Of a DNA stretch of 64,000 bases, positions 1 to 11,570 are shown one piece after another (the first letter of the stretch is position 1; every line of letters begins with the position of its first letter). The DNA lies in assembly GCF_000972845.2 (NCBI RefSeq), contig NC_040032.1, forward strand, positions 15,093,358-15,157,357. Reading direction: 5' to 3'. The translations under genes were made by a program, and so were the position numbers. Origin of the DNA: Larimichthys crocea (lineage: Eukaryota > Chordata > Actinopteri > Sciaenidae). Below the pieces are notes generated by a model. It worked only from the letters and a program-made list of their open reading frames with translations. It searched no databases and was not told where the DNA came from.

Positions 1-21
1 GCAGTTTGGTTTGCAATGACC

Positions 22-3000
22 CTACAGATCAGACAGAATACTGGAAGCCAGGCTGCAGGTCAGCCCCGTGCCGTCAGGCTCCACGTTAACCTTCTTCACA
101 ACTCCATCTTCCACCAACATAGAGTATCTGAAACAGAGGATGAAGGACACACAGATTTATAGCAATGAAATGTACCAGACGCTGCCTGAAGAGGTTCAAG
201 ATGTTATAAAAATTAGGATTATACTGGGGTGCAGATGTTTTAACTCATATAGAGAGAGAGTGTGTGTGTGTGTGTATCTTGTCTTTTGCATGTCTTGCAC
301 ACTTCCCTTATTTTGGCCTGTGATTTACTGAGGCTGGCAGGGTGAGATAATTATAAATCAATAGTACAAGATTAGGAGAGACAGGCTAGGGGAGTACCAT
401 TTGGATATGAATCATAATGCTCATTACTGAGCGGAAAACCAAAAATGTTATCTGTATCAGGTGGGAGGTGTCCAAGACAGCCCATTTTAAAAAAATGTTA
501 GAGCTCCTCAGGGAGCCTTTTCTCTATAACCCCTTTTGTGTGTTGCACTGTTAAACACTCCTTTTTGTACAAGAATAATAAATTCAACTTAAACTTTGAT
601 ACCTTGAATCCAGTCTTCCTTATTCAAGGGTTTTTCTTTTAAAATTTCCCGTAACACAAGAACCGTCACATGCTTAAATGAATCTGGTGTGTGTCTGACT
701 CTAAATCGAGTGAAAACTGACAAACAGAGGTTACACGTCTGCGGCTGTGTTTGAAATCACTTCCTCATTTACTCATTCACCACTTCCTACATAACAGTTA
801 ACTCTATAGTGGGCAGCAAATTGAGACAATACACTTATGAATCACACATCTATGAAAAGGCGACAAGTCATGTGCATACCATGGGCATTGCAACAACACA
901 GAGCAAAGGAAATGTCTGTGGACCACAGGCCAGAGTCACTTTCTGACACAGCCTGACAATGCTTTTTAACTGATGGAAAAAAAAATCTGCTATGAAAATA
1001 CAAAAGGATCATTACCTCTTGGATCTCTTGTTCCCAAGGACCTGCACGATCTGATCACTGTCAAGTAACAAGTCGACTGCCTGAGAGGCGGAAAGAAAAA
1101 GACAGATGATGAGAACAGGCAGTCGCATTAAACAGAGCTTACGTATAATATATAACAGATGTTTTACCTTTGCAAAAGCTCCAGTGGGATCAGCCAGCAT
1201 CCGAACCTGCAGGAGAAAGCAGCAGTAAACTCAATATTCTTAATATCTGAAATATTATAGTTTGTCTTTGTTTAGTCCATATTTACTGTACACATACAAA
1301 ATGTCTGACTGAATAGTCCACACCTCTTAAACATATATGATGTGTGATTGACTGAACATTATTATCCTCTGGTACCTTTCCATCTGTTCCGTGCTCCTTC
1401 CCCCAAGCAGCCATGACAAACGCGTCATTGACAGAAATGCAAGCGACCTCCTGAACGCCTTTACTCTTCAACGCCTCAGCCTGCTCCACAAAGCCCGGGA
1501 GGTGAGTCTGAAAGCAGCAAGAGAAGCAAAACATCAGCTGATGCAGAAAATTGTTGCATGCAAGACACAGCAAACAAGAGACGAGAGCGTGGACTCATAC
1601 CTTGGAGCAACCAGGAGTAAAAGCTCCAGGTACAGCGAAGAGGACTCCCTTCTTCCCCTTGAAGAGCTGATCCATAGCCACCTTATTTCCTGGCTCGCCC
1701 TCCTGGACTTCCACTGCGGGGAGATGTTCACCAACCTGTTAGGTGGTGAGAAGACAATGTAGAAGAACAAGAATCACTTTCCTTCATACAATCTGTTGAT
1801 TCCTGATGCACAGACCAACACAGCACACACATGAACTCTGTACAGTATAGACTAGAGACGCAAATATTTGCTGAAGGCATTACTTTATACTTTGGACTTC
1901 TTGAAGGATCAGTGTTTAATAATTTTAACTGTGAAGGAGAAACAACAGTGGCTATAAAAAGCACAAAAAACTCCAGAGTTAGTTTAATTTGTCCGTTCTG
2001 AGCTACTAAAAACTCCAGAGTTAGTTTAATTTGTCCGTTCTGAGCTACTAAACATAGAGGTTAAACATGAGCTTGGAGTGGTTCTGCGGTCGTACAAGGA
2101 GAAAACCAAGACTCAATTTGTTGTTTTATGGAGCAACAAATGGTCTGGAAAAACTGGTATGTTGGACAAATACTTTAGGAAGTCAGTCAACTTTAATTAG
2201 GGAGGTGGGTGCAGTGGATGAGTGCATCACACAGAAACACACACAAGACTATCACCCAATAGACCGGTTAGCTTTTTCCTTTTAGACTTAGTATTTTCTT
2301 TTTTGGTTGTTTAGGCACCAAAACTCTTAATTAGCTTTAGATAGATGATGGTTCGGGTTAAAACAATAAGTCAGTGGTGAGTTTCACCAAGAACAAACTT
2401 CTCCCATGTGCATAAACAACACCAACAAATCTTACGAGAGTTTCGCAAATCTAAAAGTTGCCATCTAGACACGACTGTAGAAGAGGACTGTAGATATAAA
2501 AGGCTAATTCTAAAGATAATCTTGAAGACATAGTTATGAACATTATATTATATTTCTGCTATATTCTGTAAACAGAAGCTCCTGAATCAGACACACTTGG
2601 ACCTTTAAATGCAGCTAACTCTGCATGCACAGTACTTTTATTATGGACATCAGAATAAGCCGAGAGATGTTTTTTTAATCTATCACCATTGTTGCTTTTT
2701 GCAGAAAGAAAAAAAACAGTTTTTATTATATATTGTGCACATGTAACACATATACACTAATGTTTTTTGGCATCATTTGCACTCTACACATGGCATTGTA
2801 GTTTATAGATACATAGATATCCACATTTCTAAGTATTCCATCTAGTATTCTAATGTTTACCTGTCAACATAGATAGATAGACAGATAGATAGATAGAGAC
2901 AAAATTTATGAATGATCAAATAAGCTTTAACTTAATTGCTACAGGGATTATTAAAATGACTCAGCCTCTCTCTCTCTCAGTAACACTTTTAGATTACAGC

Positions 3001-3801
3001 CTGGTTGTTTGCACAAAATGCTGCAGATAATCTGAACAGGATTTAGATTTGATTGGCTGGAGGCCACTGGAGGGCGACACATCACCAGGTGCAGACTCAG
3101 GTGTTAAAATGGCTGAATGCCTAAAAAAAAAAGTAAGAAAGTGACGCACTAATAAGTGACGCACTTATTAACTCAGATATTAAAACACTTTTTAAAAAAC
3201 GTTAATAAACACACATTAAAGTTATTAATTAATGTTATGACCTTGAGGATATTTTCTATAAATAGGTGTAAGCTTACAGACAAGTGCAAGTTAATTCTGT
3301 TAAACTTACACGTTTTAAAACGGGGCAGCAACATTTTAACGGTAACTACGCAGGTGTTTTTTTATTTTTTTGTAAAGCGGGTGTTTATAATGTTATTCCG
3401 AGTTACTTTCAGGTTTTAAAGAGCAGAAACCGGACGACAGCTGACCGCTGACAGGCTTTCATTAACGAAACCGAGCAGGTGGAAGTCGCGCGCGGCGGCG
3501 GCACCGATGGAATGTTTATACGTTGGAGATTTGAATCATTCCAAGGCTAACGGCTGGCTGGCTGTCATGGCGACGGGTTAGCACCGTGAGTGCTAACCGT
3601 GAACATGTGCAGCCGTTAAGTCAACTGTCTTCACGTCCTCTTACATAAGACATACGTGTGTAGCATATACAGCTAACGTCAGCTACACCCGTGTAAAAAT
3701 CTTACCTGAATGGGCATTTTAGCGGTGGGAGATGAATGTAGCAGCCGCAGACACCGGAGCACACGGCCGGTCTTGTTCAGAGTGGCTGTAACGGAAAGCA
3801 T
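22..3801 (-). CDS. prdx5: Peroxiredoxin-5, mitochondrial (intact copy)
   Basis: Atypical 2-Cys thioredoxin peroxidase that reduces hydrogen peroxide, alkyl peroxides and peroxynitrite in mitochondria and cytosol. Minus-strand exons: 3706-3801, 1601-1735, 1376-1507, 1168-1206, 1016-1080, 22-127. All introns are GT-AG and the phases join to 190 aa, close to the family length. Residues 1-28 form a basic, Ser/Leu-rich mitochondrial presequence. An internal Met29 (KMPIQVGEHL) could start a cytosolic short form, as known for mammalian PRDX5. The peroxidatic cysteine lies in PGAFTPGCSKTHLPGF and the resolving cysteine in GTGLTCSL near the C-terminus. The protein ends in SDL; the human enzyme ends in SQL, a peroxisomal signal. 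A solo LTR sits in the last intron. The start was chosen because exon 1 opens directly with the presequence. The 3'UTR runs off the window. Confidence 0.95.
202..656 (+). mobile_element. Solo LTR, in the last prdx5 intron
   Basis: A 455-bp element begins TGTTAT and ends GTAACA, so it has the TG...CA ends of an LTR, and is flanked by the exact 5-bp duplication CAAGA (197-201 and 657-661). It holds an AATAAA signal about 80 bp from its end and a short internal (TG)n. No internal retroelement region or second LTR is adjacent, so it is a solo LTR. The same family occurs at 5907-6398, 9961-10406 and 49858-50340. Confidence 0.85.
1971..2053. repeat. 42-bp tandem duplication in prdx5 intron 1
   Basis: Two consecutive near-identical units begin CTCCAGAGTTAGTTTAATTT, with a period of 42 bp. 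The other prdx5 copy has only one unit, so this marks a real structural difference between the two versions. Confidence 0.9.
2868..2899. repeat. (GATA)n microsatellite
   Basis: Imperfect GATA repeats in prdx5 intron 1. The matching place near 8400 in the other copy and near 4420 in the third fragment lacks the expansion. Confidence 0.85.
3576..3598. repeat. 9-bp perfect inverted repeat near prdx5 exon 1
   Basis: GGTTAGCAC and GTGCTAACC are separated by 5 nt, about 110 bp inside intron 1 from exon 1. It is kept without change at 9117-9139 in the other copy. It may be a protein-binding dyad or chance. Confidence 0.6.
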
Positions 3802-3849
3802 CGTTAGCTCGTTATTTAACGTGTGTGCGGCTAAGTGGCTCTGTACGGT

Positions 3850-3872
3850 GTGTGTGTCTGTGTGTGTGTGTG
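3850..3872. repeat. (TG)n just upstream of the prdx5 start codon
   Basis: A short TG/TC repeat lies 50-70 bp upstream of the prdx5 start, in the likely 5'UTR or core promoter. In the second copy the same site holds a much longer compound (TG)n at 9386-9446. The repeat is therefore length-variable in a regulatory position. Confidence 0.8.
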
Positions 3873-4192
3873 TTGTATCCTGTTTCTGCTCGCTCTCTCA
3901 AGACAGACACACCTCCACCTGATTTATTAAACGGGACTGTCGCACTAAGTCACACCACTCTTTTCTACAGTACTGCCCCACATTGAGTTTGGCTGGTTTA
4001 GGATTTAATCTAGCTTTCAGTTTTGAGGCCTGTCTGCTAACAAGAAGCTATTTGTCCAACGTGTTACTGGACTGAATCTAAAACTACTACTAACTATTAA
4101 ATATAAAGCAAGGGGAGCCTTTATTGTCCTACATTTCATCCACCACTATAAGTTAAAGTTACAAACCCTGAGCATGTTTAAGCTCAAGCACA

Positions 4193-5706
4193 CTTATCAT
4201 GGCTGAGAGATGTTTTTTTAATTTATCAGCATTGTTGCTTTTTGCAGAAAGAAAAAAAAACAGTTTTTATTATATATTGTGCACATGTAACACATATACA
4301 CTAATGTTTTTTGGCATCATTTGCACTCTACACATGGCATTGTAGTTTATAGATACATAGATATCCATATTTCTAAGTAATCCATCTGTACTAATTAGTT
4401 TAATGTTTACCAGTCGAGCTATATAGATACACATAAAAGTGAGACAAAACTTATGAATGATCGAATAAGCTTTAACCAAATTGCTACAGGGATTATTAAA
4501 ATGACTCAGCCTCTCTCTCTCTCGGTAACACTTTTAGATTACAGCCTGGTTGTTTGCACAAAATGATGCAGATAATNNNNNNNNNNGCGTGAGCTTCAGT
4601 TTGCCTGAGTTGTTGACTCCCAGGATAAACAGACCAGCCCTTTGACACAAAAAATGAAAAACTATTCAACATTTCAACATGTGTACACACACACTACAAA
4701 GACTTTGTTGCGGTTTTAGTTGCTCTCAGTGTTACCACCGTTCCAGAACTATTTTGAGGGAGGCAGATAAAAGAGTATATAACACGAACAAGAAGCTTAA
4801 CAAAGATGTAAACAGTGTAAGTACATATATACATAAAAAAATGATGAAAACACAGCTAATAAGTGTACGTACACCCCTGGTGGCTGCCGGCCTATGCCGC
4901 CGCATAGTCTCGTATGGCGAGAAACGGCCCTGATGGACGCGTGCAGAGTGTAACAAATCTAACATTCTTCTGCTAATACAGGAATACTAACAACAATCCG
5001 AATCTGTTACTTGCCATAAACATAACTAGCAGGTAAGTTATACTTCTACATTAGAAAGAGTTCGATTTTATACACTAGAGTACCAGTTTCATTCACACAG
5101 TCCATTTTAAGAGTTCAATATCGTATCAAAAGCTCATAAAAAACCCCAATATTGCATAAATGTGTGTGAACGTTAGTATCATTGAACTTTTTAGGAGCAT
5201 GCTCTTTATACCTTTTCTAGCCACAGAACTATCAAATGTCCTCGTAGATCAGTTTCAGTGAGATAAATACAATTATCTAAAGTGCTAAGCCCTCTAAAGT
5301 TAAAGCTGTAAAGGTGTGAGTGAAAGTCCTTATGTTGGTGACACTGATGGATGGATTAAACATTTATTTAAGGGTAGTTCATCAATATGCTTGTCTCCCC
5401 CACGTCAATCCATTTCCAGATGGCAAACGTTGACTGCTTTGGTATTTAGACTTTTTTCCTATGCACGCAGCAAACAGCGATTATTGCTTCAGAGTGAATT
5501 TTATTTACTCACAGTAAACCGTATACAGAGCATGATGAATGTTCCTCTGGATTGCTATTTTATGTCATTGTTGTGCGCATTGTTTAGTTTCCAGCTGTTT
5601 ACACATTAGCATCCATGTGACATTTGCATAAGTCTTTGGGAAAAGGAGGAGCACGACTATGTGCGTACCAGAGCTTTGTTAGTGCAACTTTTACAGTTAA
5701 TATGTG
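4193..5706. other. Inter-arm DNA with assembly gap and a third repeat fragment
   Basis: No gene is visible. Bases 4205-4576 are a third partial copy of prdx5 intron 1 sequence (like 2661-3037 and 8227-8577). They run into a stretch of ten N at 4577-4586. After the gap, 4587-5706 is A/T-rich sequence matching neither arm that I can see. Confidence 0.75.
4577..4586. other. Assembly gap (10 N)
   Basis: Ten undetermined bases. The sequence left of the gap belongs to the repeated prdx5 intron, while the sequence right of it does not continue that intron, so the join is unreliable. Confidence 0.99.
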
Positions 5707-5729
5707 TTTGCAGTTTGGTTTGCAATGCC

Positions 5730-5972
5730 CTACAGATCAGACAGAATACTGGAAGCCACGGCTGCAGGTCAGCCCGTGCCGTAGGCTCCACGTTAACCTT
5801 CTTCACAACTCCATCTTCCACCAACATAGAGTATCTGAAACAGAGATGAGGACACACAGATTTATAGCAATGAAAGTATCCAGACGCTGCCTGAAGAGGT
5901 TCAAGATGTTATAAAAATTAGGATTATACTGGGGTGCCGTGTTTAAACTCATAAGGAGGTGTGTGTGTGTGT

Positions 5973-6008
<36 letters not shown>

Positions 6009-9000
6009 GTGTATCTTGTCTTTTGCATGTCTTGCCACTTCCCTTATTTTGGCCTGTGATTTACTGAGGCTGGCAGGGAGAGATAATTATAAATCAATGT
6101 ACAAGATTAGGAGAGACAGGCTAGGGGATACCATTTGGATATGAATCATAATGCTCATTACTGAGCAGAAAACCAAAAATGTTATCTGTATCAGGTGGGA
6201 GGTGTCCAAGACCGCCCCTTAAAAAAAAAAAAAAAAAAAAAAAGTTAGAGCTCCTCAGGGAGCCTTTTCTCTGTAACCCTTTTGTGTGTTGCACTGTTAA
6301 AGCTCCTTCTTGTACCAGATAATAAATTCAACTTAAACTTTTTACTTTGAATCCAGTCTTCCTTATTCAAGGGTTTTTCTTTAAAAATTCCCATAACACA
6401 AGAACCTCACATGCTTAAATGAATCTGGTGTGTGTCTGACTCTAAATCGAATGAAAACTGACAAACAGAGGTTACACGTTGCGGCTGTGTTTGAAATCAC
6501 TTCCTCATTTACTCATTCACCACTTCTACACTAACAGTTAACTCTATAGTGGCAGCAAATTGAGCCATACACTTATGAATCACACAAATGAAAAGGCGGA
6601 CAAGTCATGTGCATACCATGGGCATTGCAACAACACAGGCAAAGGAAATGTCTGTGGACCACAGGCCAGGTCATATTCTGACACAGCCTGACAATGCTTT
6701 TAACTGATGGAAAAAATCTGCTATGAAATACAAAGGATCATTACCTCTTGGATCTCTTGTTCCCAAGGACCTGCACGATCTGATCACTGTCAAGTAACAA
6801 GTCGACTGCCTGAGAGGCGAAAGAAAAAGACAGATGATGAGTACAGGCGTCGCATTAAACAGAGCTTACGTATAATATATAACAGATGTTTTACCTTTGC
6901 AAAAGCTCCAGTGGGATCAGCCAGCATCCGAACCTGCAGGAAAGCAGCATAAATCAACTTCTTAATATCTGAAATATTATAGTTTGTCTTTTTTTAGTCC
7001 AGATTTACTGTACACATACAAAATGTCTGACTGAATAGTCCACAGCTCTTAAACATCTATGATGTGTGATTGATTGAACATTATTATTTTTCTGGTACCT
7101 TTCCATCTGTTCCGTGCTCCTTCCCCCAAGCAGCCATGACAAACGCGTCATTGACAGAATGCAAGCGACCTCCTGAACGCCTTTACTCTTCAACGCCTCA
7201 GCCTGCTCCACAAAGCCCGGGAGGTGAGTCTGAAAGCAGCAGAGAAGCAAAACATCAGCTGATACAGAAAAATGTTGCATGCAGACACAGCAAACAGAGG
7301 ACGAGAGCGTGGACTCATACCTTGGAGCAACCAGGAGTAAAAGCTCCAAGTACAGCGAAGAGGACTCCCTTCTTCCCCTTGAAGAGCTGATCCATGGCCC
7401 CTTATTTCCTGGCTCGCCCTCCTGGACTTCCACTGCGGGGAGATGTTCACCAACCTGTTAGGTGGTAAGAAGACAATGTAGAAGAACAAGAATCACTTTC
7501 TTTCATACAGTCTGTTGATTCCTGATGCACAGACCAACACAGCACACACATGAACTCTGTACAGTATAGACTAGAGACGCAAATATTTGCTGAAGGCATT
7601 ACTTTATACTTTGGACTTCTTGAAGGATCAGTGTTTAACGATTTTAACCGTGAAGGAGAAACAACAGTGGCTATAAAAAGCACAAAAACTCCAGAGTTAG
7701 TTTAATTTGTCCGTTCTGAGCTACTAAACAGGAGGTTAAACATGAGCTTGGAGTGGTTCTGCGTTGTACAAGGAGAAAACCAAGACTCATTTGTTGTTTT
7801 ATGGAGCAACACATGGTCTGGAAAAACTGGTATGTTGGACAAATACTTTAGGAAGTCAGTCAACTTCAATTAGGGAGGTGGTGCAGTGGATGAGTGCATC
7901 ACACAAACACACACACAGGACTACACAACAGACCGGTTAGCCTTTTCCTTTTAGACTTAGTTTTCTTTTTGGTTGTTTAGGCACCAAAACTCTTAATTAG
8001 ATTTAGAAAGATGATCTAATCTGAATGAAATCTAAAAGTTGCCATCTAGACACGACCGTAGGAGAGGACTGTAGATATAAAAAAAGGCTCATTCTAAAAG
8101 ATTAAAAATAATAATAATAATAATAATATAATAAAATACCTATGATCTTGAAACATGTTATGAACATATATTATATTCTGTCATAACTCTGCCTGCAGAG
8201 CAGTACTTTTATTATGGACATCAGAATAATCTATCAGCATTGTTGCTTTTTGCAGAAAGAAAAAAAACGTTTTTATTATATATTGTGCACATGTAACACA
8301 TATACACTAATGCTTTTGGCATCCTTTGCACTCTACACATGAATTGTAGTTTATAGATATAGATATCCATATTCTAAGTATCACTGTACTAATTAGTTTA
8401 TGTTTACCTGTCGAGCTATATATACACACATAAAAGTGAGACAAAACTTATGAATGATCGAATAAGCTTTAACAATTGCTACAGGGATATTAAAATGACT
8501 CAGCCTCTCTCCTCTCTGTAACACTTTTAGGTTAGAGCCTGGTTGTTTGCACAAAATGCTGCAGATAATCGACACAGGATTTAGATTAGATGGCTGGAGG
8601 CCATCGGAGGGCGACACATCACCAGGTACAGACTCAGGTGTTAAAAGGCTGAATGCCAAAAAAAAAAAAAAAAAAGTAAGAAAGTGACGCACTAATAAGG
8701 ACGCACTTATTAACTCAGATATTAAAATACTTAAAAAAAAAACGATAAGAACACACATTAACTTATTAATTATGTTTGCCCTTGGGATATTTTCTATAAA
8801 TAGGTGTAAGCTTGCAGACAGTGCAAGTTAACCTAATTCTGTTAAACTTACACGTTTTAAAACGGTGCAGCAACATTTTAACGGTAACTACGCAGTGTTT
8901 TTATTTTATTTTTTTTAAAGCGGGTGTTATAAGTTTTTCCGTGTTACTTTCAGGTTTTAAAGCAGCAGAAACCGGCCGACAGCTGACAGCTGACAGGCTT

Positions 9001-9340
9001 TCATTAACGAAACCGAGCAGGTGGACGTCGCGCGCGGCGGCTGCACCGATGGAATGTTTTACGTTGGAGATTTGAATCATTCCAAGGCTAACGGCTGGCT
9101 GGCTGTCATGGCGACGGGTTAGCACCGTGAGTGCTAACCGTGAACATGTGCAGCCGTTAAGTCAACTGTCTTCACGTCCTCTTACATAGACATACACGTG
9201 TGAGCATATACAGCTAACGTCAGCTACACCCGTGTAAAAATCTTACCTGAATGGGCATTTTAGCGGTGGGAGATGAATGGAGCAGCGCAGACACCGGAGC
9301 ACACGGCCGGTCTTGTTCAGAGTGGCTGTAACGGAAGCAT
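5730..9340 (-). pseudogene. prdx5: Second prdx5 copy with frameshifts, probably an assembly artefact
   Basis: All six prdx5 exons recur in the same order: 9247-9340, 7321-7454, 7099-7229, 6895-6933, 6745-6809 and 5730-5834. Their lengths are 94, 134, 131, 39, 65 and 105 nt, against 96, 135, 132, 39, 65 and 106 nt in the intact copy. Exons 1, 2, 3 and 6 therefore carry net 1-2 nt losses and the frame is broken, although splice sites and protein similarity are kept. Single-base losses are equally frequent in introns, which looks like uncorrected long-read error rather than decay of a gene. A real, recently inactivated tandem copy is the alternative. As written, this copy cannot encode a full peroxiredoxin. 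Confidence 0.85.
5907..6398 (+). mobile_element. Solo LTR, second copy of the prdx5-intron insertion
   Basis: Same insertion as 202-656, with the same CAAGA duplication at 5902-5906 and 6399-6403, a longer internal (TG)n (about 5959-6010) and a poly-A run near 6220-6243. The shared target site shows that both arms descend from one chromosome carrying this insertion. Confidence 0.85.
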
Positions 9341-9385
9341 CGTTAGCTCTTATTTAACGTGTGTGCGGCTAAGTGGCTCTGTAGG

Positions 9386-9446
9386 TTGTGTGTGTGTGTG
9401 TGTGTGTGTGTGTTGTGGTGTGTGTGTGTGTGTGTGTGTGTGTGTT
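9386..9446. repeat. Compound (TG)n microsatellite
   Basis: TG repeats with a few interruptions, upstream of exon 1 of the second prdx5 copy. It is the expanded counterpart of 3850-3872. Confidence 0.9.
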
Positions 9447-9960
9447 GTATCCTGTTTCTGCTCGCTCTCTCAAGAAGACACACCTCCACCTGATTTATTA
9501 AACCGGTACTGTCGCACTAAGTCACACCACTCTTTTCACAGTACTGCCCCACACTGAGTTTGGCTGGTTTAGGATTTAATTAGCTTTCAGTTTTGAGGCC
9601 TGTCTGCTAACGAAAGCTATTTGTCCAACGTGTTACTGGACTGAATCTAAAACTACTACTAACTATTAAATATAAAGCAAGGGGAGCCTTCATTGTCCTA
9701 CATTTCATCCACCACTATAAGTTAAAGTTAGTTATAAAACCCTGAGCATGTTTAAGCTCAAGCGCACTTATTTAATGCTGCCAGAGAGCTTCAATGCACT
9801 TTTGCATTTATTTTATCAATGTCCCTGAACTCAACTTCAACACATTCAAAACATATTCTCTCATTTTGGTGATGGTGGTGCTCCAAAATCTCCCCATAGT
9901 TGTTTACCTGAGTTGAGATGCGGTGACACAGGATAATAAAGGGGGTCACCCAGAACAGCT

Positions 9961-10406
9961 TTATACTGGGGTTCAGATGTTTTAACTCATATAATGTTTG
10001 TGTTTTCCTGTTGTTTTGCACGTCTCATGCACTTCCCTTACTTGGACTGTGTTTTTCTGAGGATGGCAGGGAGAGATGATTGTAGATCAGTAGTTCAAGG
10101 ACAAGAGAGACAAGGATGTGGGAGACAGGCCTGAGAAGTCATTTTGATACATAATGTTCATTGCTGAGCAGAGAGCCAAAAAGGGAAATTATGGGTGGGG
10201 AGGTGTCCGAGACAGCCCATTTTTAAAAACATGTATAAGAACCAAATGTTAGAGCTCCACGAGGAGCCTTTTCTCTGTAACCCCTTTTGTGTGGTGCACC
10301 GTTATATGCTCCTTCTTGTACAAGAATAATAAATTCAACTTCAACTTTGATACTTTGAATCCAGTCTTCCTTATTCAAGGGTTTTTCTTTAAGAATTCCC
10401 GTAACA
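9961..10406 (+). mobile_element. LTR of the 202-656 family, 5' end missing
   Basis: It matches the solo LTR from its 'TTATACTGGGG' segment to the GTAACA end, but the first ~18 bp are replaced by unrelated sequence and no target duplication is visible. AATAAA is present near the end. It is an independent insertion next to the right arm of the duplication. Confidence 0.75.
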
Positions 10407-10408
10407 GT

Positions 10409-10625
10409 GGACCCAAACCATTCATCCGTTTTCCATGACCGCTTATCCTTTTTAAAGGTCAGAGCTGATCCCAGCTGAAGCTGAGCAAGAAGCGGGGTAC
10501 ATCCTGGAGAAGTCACCAGTCACACGCTTATGGGCAGTTTAGAGTTGCCAATGTGTGTCTTTGGGCTGTGGGAGGAAGCCACGCAGACATGGGTTTGAAC
10601 ATGCAAACTCCTCACAGTTGACCCA
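10409..10625 (+). repeat. Common teleost interspersed repeat, degraded
   Basis: It carries hallmark segments seen repeatedly in fish DNA: 'CATTCATCCGTTTTCC', a central 'GGGCTGTGGGAGGAAGCC', and 'AACATGCAAACTCC'. Related pieces lie at 18885-19105 and 49426-49525 (same strand) and at 30841-30925 and 31486-31760 (opposite strand). Confidence 0.7.
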
Positions 10626-11384
10626 AACTTTGCCAGCCAAACACCATCCACAACATAACAAAGCCACCAGATACCTTCACTTCAGGGTTCAGGCCTGTAC
10701 CTTTCTCTAGATGTATGTCTCACATGCACTCCTATCACTTTGTTCCACATCTCTGTAGACCAGAGCTGATGTTTTTTATACCACTAAAGAGATTAAACCA
10801 CTGTAACATCCATGTGTAATTGGCAATGGACCATTCTTGTTGATAGTCTGATCACATCCTGCACTGACGTGTCATACAGTGACTGTTTTTCCTTGCATAT
10901 CACACTTAATGTACAAGCATCAGACGTGCCATTGACCACTGATCTAAACTAAACTTTAGTCGCTGTTCGTATTTAAACACGAGCCAGTTGAACCCTCTGT
11001 GCTCTTTCAAACTCACGTAGATCTTTTCTTCTTGACACAAATTCATAATCAACAGGGCCTGCTCAGCTTTTTTATACACTCCACAGAGCGTGATTGGATA
11101 CTGTGCAGTGTAACCGTGTGGATGCATCTGCTTTTGTCAAGTTTCTGCACTCATTTATTCAGGTTTTTCCTTTAATTTGTCACCTGTCTGTAGCTGCAGA
11201 GGGTAAAGCCTTCACACCTGCATCGTTGTAAACAGGAATACACAAGCACATTGTCCGTAATGGTAGTGCAGTCGGGTATAGAATCAAATACTACTAGTAG
11301 TAGCTGGTGTTTTTCCACAATGTTTGAAAGACTGTCCCACAGCATCAGTTAAGAGTGTGTCCAAATGTGTGTGTGTACTGCCTG

Positions 11385-11560
11385 AGCTGGGTCTATCCAC
11401 TACTCAGATGATCTGTGTCAAAGTGTCCTTGGGCAAGATACTGAACCCCAAATTGCTCCCGAAGGCTGCACCATCAGTGTGTGAGCGGTTATCTCCCGAA
11501 AACTGATGAGCAGTTGGCACCTTGCGCTTGCATGGTCACAAATATTAGTCACCACACCAC
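11385..11560 (+). repeat. SINE-like fragment
   Basis: It contains 'GTGTCCTTGGGCAAGATACT' and then 'CAGTTGGCACCTTGCGC', a pair also present in the 57735-58085 element. It is non-coding and probably the body of a tRNA-derived SINE. Confidence 0.6.
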
Positions 11561-11569
11561 CTGGTATCC

Positions 11570-11570
<1 letters not shown>

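Larger units (their letters stand above)
1..4192. repeat. Left arm of a ~4 kb near-duplicate segment
   Basis: Bases 1-4192 align along their whole length with 5707-9771, including prdx5, its introns, the solo LTR with identical target duplication, and about 390 bp upstream of the prdx5 start codon. Similarity stops at 4193 and 9772. The left end is cut by the window, so the true extent is unknown. This arm gives uninterrupted reading frames. Confidence 0.9.
5707..9771. repeat. Right arm of the ~4 kb near-duplicate segment (noisy)
   Basis: Partner of 1-4192 in the same orientation. It has many single-base deletions and several larger differences: a single rather than doubled 42-bp unit near 7686-7730, an extra A/T-rich AAT run at 8104-8137, loss of about 200 bp matching 2350-2560, and a longer (TG)n near 9386-9446. 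These larger differences point to two haplotypes or an old duplication; the small deletions point to poor base accuracy. Confidence 0.88.
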
